DNA from: Ruminococcus sp. JC304
GTDB taxonomy: Bacteria; Bacillota; Clostridia; Lachnospirales; Lachnospiraceae
Direction: 5' to 3'
DNA: 64,000 nt
NCBI GenBank assembly: GCA_000285855.2
Contig: HE978651.1
Location: 975,681 to 1,039,680 of the forward strand
A program made the translations under genes and the position numbers. Positions within the stretch are counted from its first letter, which is position 1. The number at the start of each line of letters is the position of its first letter. The notes under the pieces are model-generated. The model worked only from the letters and a program-made list of their open reading frames with translations, was not told the origin of the DNA and did no database searches. Of the stretch, positions 9,800 through 18,713 are shown in pieces.

Positions 9800-10696
9800 T
9801 CAGTGAAGTACGTCTAAATATTTACCATCCAGAACGTCTTTTAAATACTGACCATACTGGTTTTTCTTCAGTACCTCATAAACCTTCAGTACATCATCTT
9901 CTGTAATCCAGCCATTAAGATATGCAATCTCTTCCAGACATCCGATTTTACGGTGCTGGTGGCTCTCCATTGTTTTTACAAAGTTGGTAGCTTCCACAAG
10001 ACTTTCATGTGTACCGGTATCCAGCCATGTGAATCCCTGACCCAGAAGTTCTACATTTAATTCCCCTTTTTCCAGATAGATGCGGTTCAGGTCTGTGATC
10101 TCAAGTTCGCCTCTGGCGCTTGGTTTCAGATTTTTTGCATACTCTACGACGCGATTGTCATAGAAGTATAAACCTGTGACACAGTAGTTGCTCTTCGGAT
10201 GCTCCGGTTTCTCTTCAATTGAGATAGCCTTGCCTTCATGGTCAAATTCTACAATACCGAATCTCTCCGGATCATCTACATAGTATCCGAAAACAGTAGC
10301 ACCTTCGCCGGATTCTGCGTTCTTTACAGCAGCTTTCAGTCTTTTCTTCAGTCCATGTCCTGCGAAGATATTATCGCCGAGAACCATGGCAACTGTATCA
10401 TCACCGATAAATTCCTCGCCGATGATAAATGCCTGTGCAAGTCCGTCCGGGCTTGGCTGTACAGCGTAGGTAAGGTGAACACCAAACTGATGTCCGTCAC
10501 CCAGAAGCTCCTCAAAACGAGGGGTATCCTGTGGAGTGGAGATGATCAGGATGTCACGGATTCCTGCGTTCATCAGTACAGACATTGGATAGTAGATCAT
10601 TGGTTTATCATAGATGGGTAAAAGCTGCTTTGATGTTACCATTGTGAGCGGGTAAAGGCGTGTGCCGGAGCCGCCTGCTAAAATAATACCTTTCAT
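9800..10696 (-). CDS. rfbA: Glucose-1-phosphate thymidylyltransferase
   Basis: Makes dTDP-glucose from glucose-1-phosphate and dTTP, the first committed step of dTDP-rhamnose synthesis. The 298-residue protein begins with the nucleotide-binding motif [11 protein letters not shown] (residues 8-18) and contains [21 protein letters not shown] and the TGTH segment expected of RmlA. An AAAGGAGA site precedes the ATG. It heads the rfbABD set behind a MerR-type promoter. Confidence 0.96.
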   Translation of the reverse strand: MKGIILAGGSGTRLYPLTMVTSKQLLPIYDKPMIYYPMSVLMNAGIRDILIISTPQDTPRFEELLGDGHQFGVHLTYAVQPSPDGLAQAFIIGEEFIGDDTVAMVLGDNIFAGHGLKKRLKAAVKNAESGEGATVFGYYVDDPERFGIVEFDHEGKAISIEEKPEHPKSNYCVTGLYFYDNRVVEYAKNLKPSARGELEITDLNRIYLEKGELNVELLGQGFTWLDTGTHESLVEATNFVKTMESHQHRKIGCLEEIAYLNGWITEDDVLKVYEVLKKNQYGQYLKDVLDGKYLDVLH

Positions 10697-10812
10697 GAGT
10701 AGTCTCCTTTTTCCTTGTCAGTACAGCTGTTCATATACAGGGCTGCACTGGATGTATATAGCTTTCTGTGTTACCGGAGATTTCCCAACTTTCTCCGGTT
10801 TATGATAATTGT

Positions 10813-10843
10813 ATTATAAAAGGTGACCTAGCGTCACCTTCAA
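10813..10843 (-). promoter_or_regulatory. MerR-type promoter upstream of rfbA
   Basis: On the minus strand, TTGAAG (-35) and TATAAT (-10) are 19 bp apart. The stretched spacer is occupied by a perfect palindrome with AAGGTGAC arms and a 5-bp centre. A spacer of 19 bp with an internal dyad is the signature of promoters activated by MerR-family proteins through DNA untwisting. The leader to rfbA (about 110 nt) also has an 8-bp hairpin (ACCGGAGA arms, 10773-10800). The MerR-methyltransferase gene directly upstream is an obvious candidate regulator. Confidence 0.65.
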
Positions 10844-10872
10844 GCACTTTTTACAAAAAAATTAAATTTTGG

Positions 10873-12012
10873 TTATTTTTCACAAAAAAAGATACCAGCA
10901 TCCTTGGTAATGAAGAAACCATCTCTGGTTTTTCTTGATACAAAAGAGCGAAAATCCTTATATCTGTCCAGGAGATATTGATTTTGATTTCCGTGGCAGG
11001 AAAGAATATAGGAGATCAGAGGTTCTGCATCAGGGACCAGAAGGGAGTCCTTATAGTTTTTCCAGGAAATATGGGAAAAATAGGGAGATAAGATCTGCCT
11101 TCCGTTTTCTCTGCCAAAACGTTCATAAAGTTTGTCTGCAGACAGGACGATTCGGCTGTCAAAGTCCTGTACCAGCTGGCTGACTTCCTGCATGTGGCGG
11201 CTGCCATAAGTACTGCAGACGAATTTTCCGCCGGGAACAAGGACACGGTGGATTTCTCTGCATACTGCGGGAATATCTTCACAGTAGAAAAGTACATGAT
11301 CAGCGATTACCAGATCGAAGCTGTTATTTTCGTAAGGGATTTCTGAACAGTCGAAAGCCTCAAAGGAGAAGCGGTTGTCTTTACGGCCCAGAGCACGTCT
11401 TGCGTCCCAAAGCATTCCGGAGGACAGATCAGAAAGGGTGACGGAAATATTGGCTGGTAAAAGGGAAAGGTTCTGTGTCCAAAGTGCTCCGTCACCACAG
11501 CCAAGCTCCAGGATTTTCATATGGGAACCAATCTGGCACTGTTCATAAATCCATGGAAACCAGCCTTGCTTATTTTGGGAATAGAGGCTGTGCAGATTAA
11601 TACGGGAAGAAATATTGGAAGCATTCTGATATTGGTTTTTCATACTTTTTTCCATACCGGTCAGGTGAATCAGATCAAGCATCTGATTCCAGTCAATAAC
11701 ATGTCTGGAGCGGATTGCTTCTGTAGTGTCCTGGATTGCTTTTTCCACCAGCTGCATCTGTTCGATCCGGTCTCTGACCAGCTTCAGCTGAATATTCAGA
11801 GAATTTTCCATGAAATGATAATCTGTGTCATCGATGATCATTTCGCGGATATCGTCCAGTGAAAAGCCCAGATATTTCAGCAGCAGAATCTGTGAGAGTC
11901 TGGCAAAATCGCTGTCTGTGTAAAAACGGGCGCCTGATTCCGTTACAAAAGATGGTTTTAAAAGATCCTGTTTGTCATAATAACGTATGGTACGAAGCGT
12001 TACATGGGCCAT
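10873..12012 (-). CDS. MerR-family regulator fused to a SAM methyltransferase; N-terminus frame-disrupted
   Basis: The protein joins a MerR winged-helix region (TLRTIRYYDKQ followed by a coiled-coil helix) to a class I methyltransferase with motif I ILELGCGDG and motif III near VLVPGGKFV. Such fusions occur in Firmicutes, and the methyl acceptor is unknown. The first usable in-frame ATG (12010-12012) cuts off the first HTH helix. The missing residues GYYSSGEFAR are encoded immediately upstream in the same frame, and a good start with an AGGAAAAG site lies at 12051-12053. That start is out of frame by one base, across a run of seven A: eight A would give a normal MerR N-terminus beginning MKKKGYY. 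This is either a slippage or phase-variable start, a mutation, or a sequencing error. Confidence 0.8.
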   Translation of the reverse strand: MAHVTLRTIRYYDKQDLLKPSFVTESGARFYTDSDFARLSQILLLKYLGFSLDDIREMIIDDTDYHFMENSLNIQLKLVRDRIEQMQLVEKAIQDTTEAIRSRHVIDWNQMLDLIHLTGMEKSMKNQYQNASNISSRINLHSLYSQNKQGWFPWIYEQCQIGSHMKILELGCGDGALWTQNLSLLPANISVTLSDLSSGMLWDARRALGRKDNRFSFEAFDCSEIPYENNSFDLVIADHVLFYCEDIPAVCREIHRVLVPGGKFVCSTYGSRHMQEVSQLVQDFDSRIVLSADKLYERFGRENGRQILSPYFSHISWKNYKDSLLVPDAEPLISYILSCHGNQNQYLLDRYKDFRSFVSRKTRDGFFITKDAGIFFCEK

Positions 12013-12128
12013 ACGTGCAAATTCACCGGAAGAGTAGTAACCCTTTTTTTCATATTAAATCTTTTCCTTTCTGAGTTTTCCCTGATATCTACCAATTGCT
12101 CCGTTGCGAAGCAGCTCACACAATTCTC

Positions 12129-12157
12129 ATTATAATATGAAATAATAATAAGGGCAA
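12129..12157 (-). promoter_or_regulatory. Promoter for the MerR-methyltransferase gene
   Basis: Minus-strand TTGCCC and TATAAT are separated by 17 bp, about 75 bp upstream of the apparent original ATG at 12053. Confidence 0.5.
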
Positions 12158-12334
12158 TAATAAGACTGCAGTTGGAAAGCTCTTGTTATTTCAGAAAAAA
12201 TGTGCTATGGTTAGTCAAAAGGACTTACAAAAGAGTACGAATTCTGATCTGGCAGTTCTGCCGTAAATTTTCCAAAATACAATATAATGATACAGGGTTT
12301 AAAAGTGAATGATCAATAAAGCAGGAGGAAATGC

Positions 12335-13078
12335 ATGAATTTATTTGATTTTACCTACTGTGGGGACTATAACCGGCAGATTGTGAATCTTGCAGGGATT
12401 GTACCGGAGCGGTGGAGTTATTCCGGCACAGAAGATAATGGAATCCTGAAAGGATATCTGGAGCATACATTTAAACGACTTTATGAGGAGGGAAAGGTCT
12501 GGGAAAAGGAAAAATATGCAATCTTTAATACAGGACTCTTTAATCATTATTATCAGCCAATCTATGCTTTTTTTATTCCCAATCTGGTTCCGGACAGGCA
12601 GAGATGGTTTCTGGACGGCTTTTATACGGATTATCATTTAGTGAAGGAAGGGATTACTGATCTGCCGGAGCGGGCATGTTATGTGAATGATCCTTCAGAA
12701 CTGGTATTTGATACCAAGCTTCCCATTATACCCCAATATGATCATATTTTCGGGGATACAGACAATGCAGAGCGGCTTCCCACAGAGGTGCGGGAGAGTA
12801 GTATGCGTCTGCAGCTGTTTGACGGTGCACTGAAGCAGACTAGGAGAATGCTGGAAGCAGATTATAAAACTGCCATTCCCCAGTATTATAATCATTCCAT
12901 ACAGCTTTTGCTTCCTATCTGCCTGCGTCATCCCGGTAAACCAGACCTGGCTCTGGCCTGTATGAAAACCTCTGATGGAGGCAGATATCTGGGGAGAACC
13001 TGCCTGACTCTCAGAATGGCCTATCATAATGCCAGGCTTCTGGCAAGACAGGACAGGAGCTGGCTGTTACCGTCTTGA
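12335..13078 (+). CDS. DUF3825 domain protein
   Basis: A 247-residue cytoplasmic protein matching, from memory, the DUF3825 family: IFNTGLFNHYYQPIYAFFIPN, WFLDGF, an Ala-Tyr-x-Asp-Pro-like step (CYVNDPSELVFD) and DHIFGD. The molecular function of the family is not established. A strong GCAGGAGGAAA ribosome site precedes the ATG. The stop codon overlaps the -35 box of the next gene's promoter. No clear promoter was found in the 180 bp upstream, although a TATAAT-like box occurs near 12286. Confidence 0.7.
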   Translation: MNLFDFTYCGDYNRQIVNLAGIVPERWSYSGTEDNGILKGYLEHTFKRLYEEGKVWEKEKYAIFNTGLFNHYYQPIYAFFIPNLVPDRQRWFLDGFYTDYHLVKEGITDLPERACYVNDPSELVFDTKLPIIPQYDHIFGDTDNAERLPTEVRESSMRLQLFDGALKQTRRMLEADYKTAIPQYYNHSIQLLLPICLRHPGKPDLALACMKTSDGGRYLGRTCLTLRMAYHNARLLARQDRSWLLPS

Positions 13079-13103
13079 CAGAAAAAAAGGCCTTTGCTAT
13101 ACT
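13075..13103 (+). promoter_or_regulatory. Promoter for the acyltransferase gene
   Basis: TTGACA at 13075-13080, a 17-bp spacer and TATACT at 13098-13103. The -35 box contains the TGA stop of the DUF3825 gene. The same TTG could be read as a long alternative start of the acyltransferase, but the promoter fit and the later ATG with an AAGGAAG site make that unlikely. Confidence 0.7.
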
Positions 13104-13131
13104 GTCATGCTGTAAAGGAAGCGTAAGAATT

Positions 13132-14178
13132 ATGAGAAACAAATGTTTAGATGGTATGAAGGCAATTGCAGCATGTATGGTTATTTTTATCCATATTGAC
13201 CTGCCCGGACAAACCGGTGTATTTATAGAAGCTTTGTCAAGATTTGCAGTTCCGTTTTTCTTTATGATATCCGGTTATTTCTGTTATTATAATGGCAAAG
13301 ATGCTTCTGACAGAATCCCGGGAAAAATATTTCATATTGTAAAACTGATGATTTTTTCAATGGCTTTTTATTTTATCTGGGAAATCAGTAAAAGACTGGT
13401 AACAGGGGAAAATCTTTACAGATGGATCAGGGAAGTTACAGACAGACAGAATATTATGAAGCTGCTTTTGTATAACAGTACTTCTCCGCTACGTGGACAC
13501 TTGTGGTTTTTGCCGGCATTGATTTATTGTTATATGCTGGATTATTTGATAGAGAGATTTCATTTGCGTAAAATTGCATTTTTGTGTATCCCGGTATTGC
13601 TGGGTGGACTCTTATGGAGAGGGTATTTCAGCAGCTTTTTTGGATATTCCTATCGTATTATGGAATACAGAAACTGGCTTTTTACAGGTATGTCCTTTTA
13701 TCTTCTGGGTCAGATGTTCCATGAATATCTATATTGGTTTCGCAGAAAGATTGGTTATATTACTCTGATTTTGATAATGACAGTGGGTATTGGGATGACA
13801 ATATGGGAATCCTCACAGTTTGGGGCAAAAGAAATATATGTAGGCTCTATTTTGATCTGTATCAGTATTTTTCTTCTGACTGTTCTCTGGGGAACCCGGA
13901 TCCGGATGCCGGAGGTTTTGACTGCTGTAGGGGCAAAACTGGCTTTTCCGGTTTACCTTTTTCATCTGGCAGTGGGAGACATGATGCGGGTGTTGGCAGT
14001 TGCCGGGAATTTTGAAGATAATCTGGCTTATCTGTGGATTCGTCCTTTTGCTGTATGCGTGTTTACAATAGGGATGATTGCACTGGTTTATCGGATCTGT
14101 TCATTCTGGGAAAAATATGATATAGTTGATATATTATCCAAGCAGTTTGGCCTGTGGCGTAAAGGCAGTCCATTATAA
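13132..14178 (+). CDS. Membrane acyltransferase (acyltransferase 3 family)
   Basis: A polytopic membrane protein of 348 residues with about ten hydrophobic segments. It begins KCLDGMKAIAACMVIFIHI, the typical first helix of the acyltransferase 3 (OafA/NodX-like) family, in which His in this helix takes part in O-acetylation of surface sugars. A later segment reads RGHLWFLPALIYCYML, also family-typical. The start was placed at the ATG behind an AAGGAAG site. Decoration of a cell-surface glycan is inferred; the nearby rhamnose genes fit that but do not prove it. Confidence 0.85.
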   Translation: MRNKCLDGMKAIAACMVIFIHIDLPGQTGVFIEALSRFAVPFFFMISGYFCYYNGKDASDRIPGKIFHIVKLMIFSMAFYFIWEISKRLVTGENLYRWIREVTDRQNIMKLLLYNSTSPLRGHLWFLPALIYCYMLDYLIERFHLRKIAFLCIPVLLGGLLWRGYFSSFFGYSYRIMEYRNWLFTGMSFYLLGQMFHEYLYWFRRKIGYITLILIMTVGIGMTIWESSQFGAKEIYVGSILICISIFLLTVLWGTRIRMPEVLTAVGAKLAFPVYLFHLAVGDMMRVLAVAGNFEDNLAYLWIRPFAVCVFTIGMIALVYRICSFWEKYDIVDILSKQFGLWRKGSPL

Positions 14179-14208
14179 TACAGGTATATTCAGACAAAAG
14201 GAGATCAA

Positions 14209-14946
14209 ATGGCACAAAATAATCAGGAAAAAATATTGGAAGCAACCAAAGATAAACAGACAGGGCATGATGAAAGTGTGCTTAACCCGGTCTATAAAAA
14301 TGAATCAGATCTGTCACGGAAGGAAAAACGCCTGCTTGAAAAAGAAAAATTAAAGGGAATGGGACCCGGAAAAAAACTTCAATATATCTGGATGTATTAT
14401 AAGCCGGTAATGTTTGGGATTCTGGCAGCTATCGTGCTTGCATTTGTGTTAAAAGACTGGTATATAAATGCAAAAACAAAAACGGTATTGTCAATTGCAG
14501 CTGTTAATTCCCAGCTGAGTGATACAGATGATATAGAAAAACAGGTGGAAGAGCTTCTGGGTGTGACAGAGGATAAATATAGTAAAGTACAGATCAGTGT
14601 GAATATTACTACAGATGAAACAGGAGGCAATCTGGACTATTATGCCCAGACCGCATATATGACACAGGTTCAGGCGGGGACTTTGGATGTTATGCTGATG
14701 CCGGAGCAGTTATATGATTCATTGAATACAGATGGTATTTTCCTGAACCTGGAAGAATTGCTTGGTGATCATGTTTTCGGGGAATTCGGAACACAGTCTG
14801 ATCAGACACATATTACCATCAAAGACAGCAGACTGGCAGAGGAATTTGGATTAAGCTATGATAGTATTACGATTGTGGTACCTGCTTCTGCACCTAACCA
14901 GAAAAATGCAGCAAAATGGATGGAAAGCCTTATAAGTGAGGAGTAA
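14209..14946 (+). CDS. Single-pass membrane protein with large extracellular domain
   Basis: A 245-residue protein that I cannot assign to a family. The first 65 residues are charged and Lys/Glu-rich, one transmembrane helix lies at about residues 66-84 (PVMFGILAAIVLAFVL), and the remaining 160 residues should be outside. The exterior part has alternating beta-like segments resembling extracellular binding domains. An AAAGGAGA site sits before the ATG. It is 30 bp downstream of the acyltransferase and shares its terminator, so it is probably the second gene of a two-gene unit. Confidence 0.7.
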   Translation: MAQNNQEKILEATKDKQTGHDESVLNPVYKNESDLSRKEKRLLEKEKLKGMGPGKKLQYIWMYYKPVMFGILAAIVLAFVLKDWYINAKTKTVLSIAAVNSQLSDTDDIEKQVEELLGVTEDKYSKVQISVNITTDETGGNLDYYAQTAYMTQVQAGTLDVMLMPEQLYDSLNTDGIFLNLEELLGDHVFGEFGTQSDQTHITIKDSRLAEEFGLSYDSITIVVPASAPNQKNAAKWMESLISEE

Positions 14947-14960
14947 TAGCTGTAACAGTA

Positions 14961-14999
14961 AAAAACTGACAGTTTCTAATTTAGAAACTGTCAGCTTTT
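14961..14999. terminator. Bidirectional terminator
   Basis: A perfect 13-bp stem (CTGACAGTTTCTA arms at 14966-14978 and 14982-14994) with a 3-nt loop, flanked by A5 on the left and T5 on the right. It serves the genes converging from both sides. Confidence 0.9.
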
Positions 15000-15011
15000 T
15001 GCATTTAGATA

Positions 15012-16592
15012 TTAGTTGATGGATTCATTATCGATTTCTGTATCAGTGTCTGAGCTTCCACCACTTAAAATATAGGTGATCACTTCATCCGGTACACCTG
15101 CGGCAGTGAGATTGTCCATAAGCTTTGTGAAATCCATGGATGATACATAGTCAGTCATATCATCATCGTTGGACACATCACACACATCTTTTAAAGAGGC
15201 GAGATCAGGAATATCCACTCCGTCACCTTTGCCGGAAACCAATGAAACAGAACCCAGTGTTGCACCTGCACTGACAATACCAAGCTTGACAGAACCGGAT
15301 TCTGCAGTGCTTGCAATATCTGCATCCAGTGAAAAATTAGTCAGAGGAGAAACATCAGAGCTGTCATCAGACTCATCCGCTATAAAGGAAATGGAGTAGC
15401 TTCCATTGATGTTGCCTTTTTTAGCTTCCACTGTGTCATAATCCTTTACTTCAATATTTGCAGCAGGTTCATCGTTCATGCTGAACTGGTAGGAACCATT
15501 TAATATGTCATTTTCAATGGTGCCCTTTCCGGAAAGTGCATAAACTTCGTCTTCAGCATAGATTTCCAACAGATATCCATAAGAGGAATCGTTCATTGGC
15601 ATCTGCCAGGTGAAAACAGGAGTATCCCCGGAAGCATCATGCATGGTAAGGGAACGGCCAATGATTTTTCCGTCTTCGCTGACCCAGGTTTTAGAAGAAA
15701 AATATTCATCCTGGGAAGCCTCATCTGAGGAATCTTCCTTAAGTGCGTCCAGACCGCTGTCAACTGCTTCCTGGAATTGTTCCTTCAGATCCTGGCTGTC
15801 AGGAAGTACAGCAGCCCATTTTTCAAGGATTGCTTCAATTTCCTTGTCTGATTTTGCAGTTTCCAGAACGGCGGTAAGAGTTCTGACTGCAGCCTCAGAG
15901 TCCAGAGTACCTTCATATACAGTACAGTCCTGACTGATATCTCCGGCAGTAAGGGTATCGGAAGTACCGTCAGTACTCTTCACATTATCAATAAGGATGG
16001 TACCGTATTTGTTAAGTAAGGATTCTACTACAGAAGCTTCAGGCATGACTTCTGTCATATTGTTGAGAAGCGTTACAGAGTCACTCAGGCTTTCTGTGGA
16101 TGCCTCAAGAGTTTCGTCATCTTCTGCTTCCTTAAGATTTACTTTCATATATTTATCAGAAAGTTCCGGAACTTTCATGTACATATCTTCGGTATCCGGG
16201 TCAAAATAAAAATCCAGGGTGCAGACCTGACTGTCGTTTACGAGAAGTGCCATGGAACCGCCTTCTTTGTTATCTTTGAAAGAACTGTTGATGGTAACAG
16301 AGGCATTATTCAGCCAAGATACATCGAAGGGAGCGACAAATCCCAGAAGTGACCGTCCGGAATCTTCTATATTTACAGTAATATCGCCTTTGACCCCGGA
16401 GACAAGATCCTGGCTTTGCTCCAGAGAGGTGGCATAGGAAGCAGCAAATTCGCTGGCTATCTTTGCCAGGGCACTTTTTTCGATATCAGCATAACTGTCT
16501 GCGGCAAAAGCAGCAGAAGGTATGGATGTTGCGCTTAAAACCATAGCAGTACAAAGAACTGCAGTTTTCTGTAACCATTTTTTTCTTTTCAT
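15012..16592 (-). CDS. Large secreted protein of unknown function
   Basis: A 526-residue protein with a clear Sec signal peptide: basic start MKRKKW, a hydrophobic core and a cleavage region AAFAAD near residue 30. The mature part is acidic and Ser/Asp-rich, and may hold two related halves describing beta-strand-rich domains (for example the segments VLLNDSQVCTLDFYFDP and YLLEIYAEDEVYAL). It has no sortase motif and no second membrane helix, so it is likely released or loosely bound. A perfect AAGGAGG site lies 7 bases before the start. I do not recognise the family. Confidence 0.8.
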   Translation of the reverse strand: MKRKKWLQKTAVLCTAMVLSATSIPSAAFAADSYADIEKSALAKIASEFAASYATSLEQSQDLVSGVKGDITVNIEDSGRSLLGFVAPFDVSWLNNASVTINSSFKDNKEGGSMALLVNDSQVCTLDFYFDPDTEDMYMKVPELSDKYMKVNLKEAEDDETLEASTESLSDSVTLLNNMTEVMPEASVVESLLNKYGTILIDNVKSTDGTSDTLTAGDISQDCTVYEGTLDSEAAVRTLTAVLETAKSDKEIEAILEKWAAVLPDSQDLKEQFQEAVDSGLDALKEDSSDEASQDEYFSSKTWVSEDGKIIGRSLTMHDASGDTPVFTWQMPMNDSSYGYLLEIYAEDEVYALSGKGTIENDILNGSYQFSMNDEPAANIEVKDYDTVEAKKGNINGSYSISFIADESDDSSDVSPLTNFSLDADIASTAESGSVKLGIVSAGATLGSVSLVSGKGDGVDIPDLASLKDVCDVSNDDDMTDYVSSMDFTKLMDNLTAAGVPDEVITYILSGGSSDTDTEIDNESIN

Positions 16593-16766
16593 AAAGAACC
16601 TCCTTTTAATTAAAGTGAATAAGAGATATCCATAGGGAGTATTAATTATTGGCAGAAAAAATTTATTTATAAAATCCGATAATTAATAGACACTCGTTAG
16701 GATTAAGTTTATTTTATCAGAAAATATTGCAAGAATCTACAGCTTTTTGCGGAAATATTGTAGGTA

Positions 16767-16795
16767 TTGCATTTTGTATCTATTTCGATTAAACT
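16767..16795 (+). promoter_or_regulatory. Possible promoter for the nucleotidyltransferase
   Basis: TTGCAT, a 17-bp spacer and a weak TAAACT box. The 250 bp between the divergent secreted-protein gene and this gene otherwise hold nothing recognisable. Confidence 0.4.
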
Positions 16796-16842
16796 GTAAA
16801 TAGAATTACACATAAAATGAAGAAATGAGGAAACGTGTGGAA

Positions 16843-17781
16843 ATGAAAACAACATTGGTTATTATGGCTGCAGGAATCGGTTCACGTTTTGGCGGTGGAA
16901 TTAAGCAGCTGGCACCTGTTGGCAGACATGGTGAGATCATCATGGATTATTCCATTCATGATGCCATAGAAGCTGGATTTAATAAGATTGTGTTTATTAT
17001 CCGCAAGGATATCAGGGAAGCATTTAAAGAAGCAATTGGTGACCGTATCCAGAAAATCTGTGATGATCTGGGTGTGGAGATTGCTTATGCATATCAGGAA
17101 CTTGATCATCTCCCGGATGGAGTAGAAACTGTGCCAGAGAGAACGAAACCCTGGGGAACAGGACAGGCAGTTCTGGCCTGCAGAGAGGTACTTCATGAGC
17201 CATTTGCAGTTATAAATGCAGATGATTATTATGGAAAGGAAGCTTTTGTAAAGCTTCATGATTTTCTGGAAGGTTATACTCCGGATAAGGCAGAACAGCT
17301 GTGTATGGCAGGCTTTATCCTGAAGAATACGCTAAGTGAAAATGGTGCTGTTACCCGTGGTATCTGTGAAACCAATAAGTCGGGATATCTGACAGCAGTA
17401 CATGAAACTCACAATATTGTAAAAACTGCTGAGGGTGCAGCTGTAGAGTACCAGGGGGGACTGACACCGGTAGATCCGGAATCTTATGTTTCCATGAATA
17501 TGTGGGGGCTGACACCGGAGTTTGTACAGCTTCTGGAAGATGGATTCAGGGAATTTTTCCAGAATACCTCCAAAGAGAACATTCTGAAGGCAGAGTATCT
17601 GCTTCCTATTTATATTGATGAGTTGCTTCAGGCAGGAAAAGTATCTGTAAAGGTGCTGGATTCTAGTGACAGATGGTTTGGTGTAACTTATAAAGAGGAT
17701 AAGGATTATGTAATAGAATCCTTTGGTAAATTGATAGATGCAGGTGTATATCAGGAAGAACTTTTTTCAGATCTGAAATAA
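16843..17781 (+). CDS. Sugar-phosphate nucleotidyltransferase-like protein
   Basis: A 312-residue protein with an N-terminal Rossmann-like nucleotidyltransferase fold: the motif MAAGIGSRFGGGIKQLAPVG is a variant of the GxGxRxxxxxxxxPK signature, followed by INADDYYG, the metal-binding aspartate segment. It belongs to a widespread but poorly characterised group next to UTP/NDP-sugar pyrophosphorylases, so the sugar is not known. The start was placed at the second ATG, because the GAGGAAA site overlaps the first. It has its own terminator and stands as a single gene. Confidence 0.8.
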   Translation: MKTTLVIMAAGIGSRFGGGIKQLAPVGRHGEIIMDYSIHDAIEAGFNKIVFIIRKDIREAFKEAIGDRIQKICDDLGVEIAYAYQELDHLPDGVETVPERTKPWGTGQAVLACREVLHEPFAVINADDYYGKEAFVKLHDFLEGYTPDKAEQLCMAGFILKNTLSENGAVTRGICETNKSGYLTAVHETHNIVKTAEGAAVEYQGGLTPVDPESYVSMNMWGLTPEFVQLLEDGFREFFQNTSKENILKAEYLLPIYIDELLQAGKVSVKVLDSSDRWFGVTYKEDKDYVIESFGKLIDAGVYQEELFSDLK

Positions 17782-17797
17782 TAAATGGCATTGGATG

Positions 17798-17851
17798 ACC
17801 GGGACAACAGGACATGAGAATAGTATCATGATCTGTTGTTCCGGTTTTTTT
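17798..17851 (+). terminator. Terminator after the nucleotidyltransferase
   Basis: A long stem (ACCGGGACAACAG arm from 17798, mirrored up to 17845) followed by T7. Confidence 0.88.
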
Positions 17852-17918
17852 GTATCATAAAAAACTTTGAAGAAAATGCAGGATGAGTTTCGTTAAAAGA
17901 TAAGAAGAGGTAAGAATT

Positions 17919-18713
17919 TTACTTTGTAACATATCTCTCAATGAGCCCCAGAATTCCATACAAAATCAGAGCAATGATACACAGAAGAGTGATGGACATC
18001 AGAACCCAGGTAAGCTTGAAAGTCTGGCTTGAATAGATGATCAGATAGCCAAGTCCCTGTCTGGCACCGATAAACTCACCGATGATTACTCCCACCAGGC
18101 AAAGACCGATATTCACCTTCATCACACTGAGAAGCAGAGGAAGGGAAGAGGGGAGTATGATCTTCTGGAATTTTTCCTTTTTTCCGCCGCCTAGGGTTTC
18201 AATAAGTTTAAGTTTATCTGGATCAGTATTTTGAAATCCGGCATATAGATTTAAAACGGAACCAAAGATTGCAACAGATACTCCGGATACAATAATGGTT
18301 CGCTCATTGGCACCCAGCCATACAATAAGAAGGGGTGCCAGTGCAGATTTAGGAAGACTGTTCAGTATTACCAGATAAGGCTCGGTGACCTGGGCCAATC
18401 TGGGAAAACACCAGAGAAGCACGGCCAGTCCGGCACCCAGGATCACTACTATGAAAAAACTGACCAGGGTTTCTGTAACTGTAACACCCAGATGAGAAAA
18501 AATGGACAGATCCCGGCACATTTCCATAAAGCTTTTCCAGATCAGAGAGGGGCTACTGAAAATAAAAGAGTCAATAAGACCATATCTGGCAGAACATTCC
18601 CAGATAAGGAGAAACAAAAGAAAAACAGCGGTTCTCCACAGCACGATCAGTTGTTTCTCCCGTTTTATGCGGCGAAGAAATAATTGCTGGTAATAGGATG
18701 GTTCAGGCATCAT
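17919..18713 (-). CDS. ABC transporter permease (nitrate/sulfonate/taurine type)
   Basis: A 264-residue inner-membrane permease with about six helices. The EAA-loop region reads ETLGGGKKEKFQKIILPSSLP, and the overall pattern matches the SsuC/TauC/ThiX group. The coding region overlaps the upstream ATPase by 11 bp, showing translational coupling, with a GGGAGG site inside the ATPase end. No substrate-binding protein gene is adjacent, so the substrate cannot be inferred. Confidence 0.88.
   Translation of the reverse strand: MMPEPSYYQQLFLRRIKREKQLIVLWRTAVFLLFLLIWECSARYGLIDSFIFSSPSLIWKSFMEMCRDLSIFSHLGVTVTETLVSFFIVVILGAGLAVLLWCFPRLAQVTEPYLVILNSLPKSALAPLLIVWLGANERTIIVSGVSVAIFGSVLNLYAGFQNTDPDKLKLIETLGGGKKEKFQKIILPSSLPLLLSVMKVNIGLCLVGVIIGEFIGARQGLGYLIIYSSQTFKLTWVLMSITLLCIIALILYGILGLIERYVTK

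Noticed and set aside
15169-15933. Ser-rich plus-strand frames within the secreted-protein gene
   Set aside because: Mirror images of an Asp/Glu/Ser-rich coding region; no independent signals.
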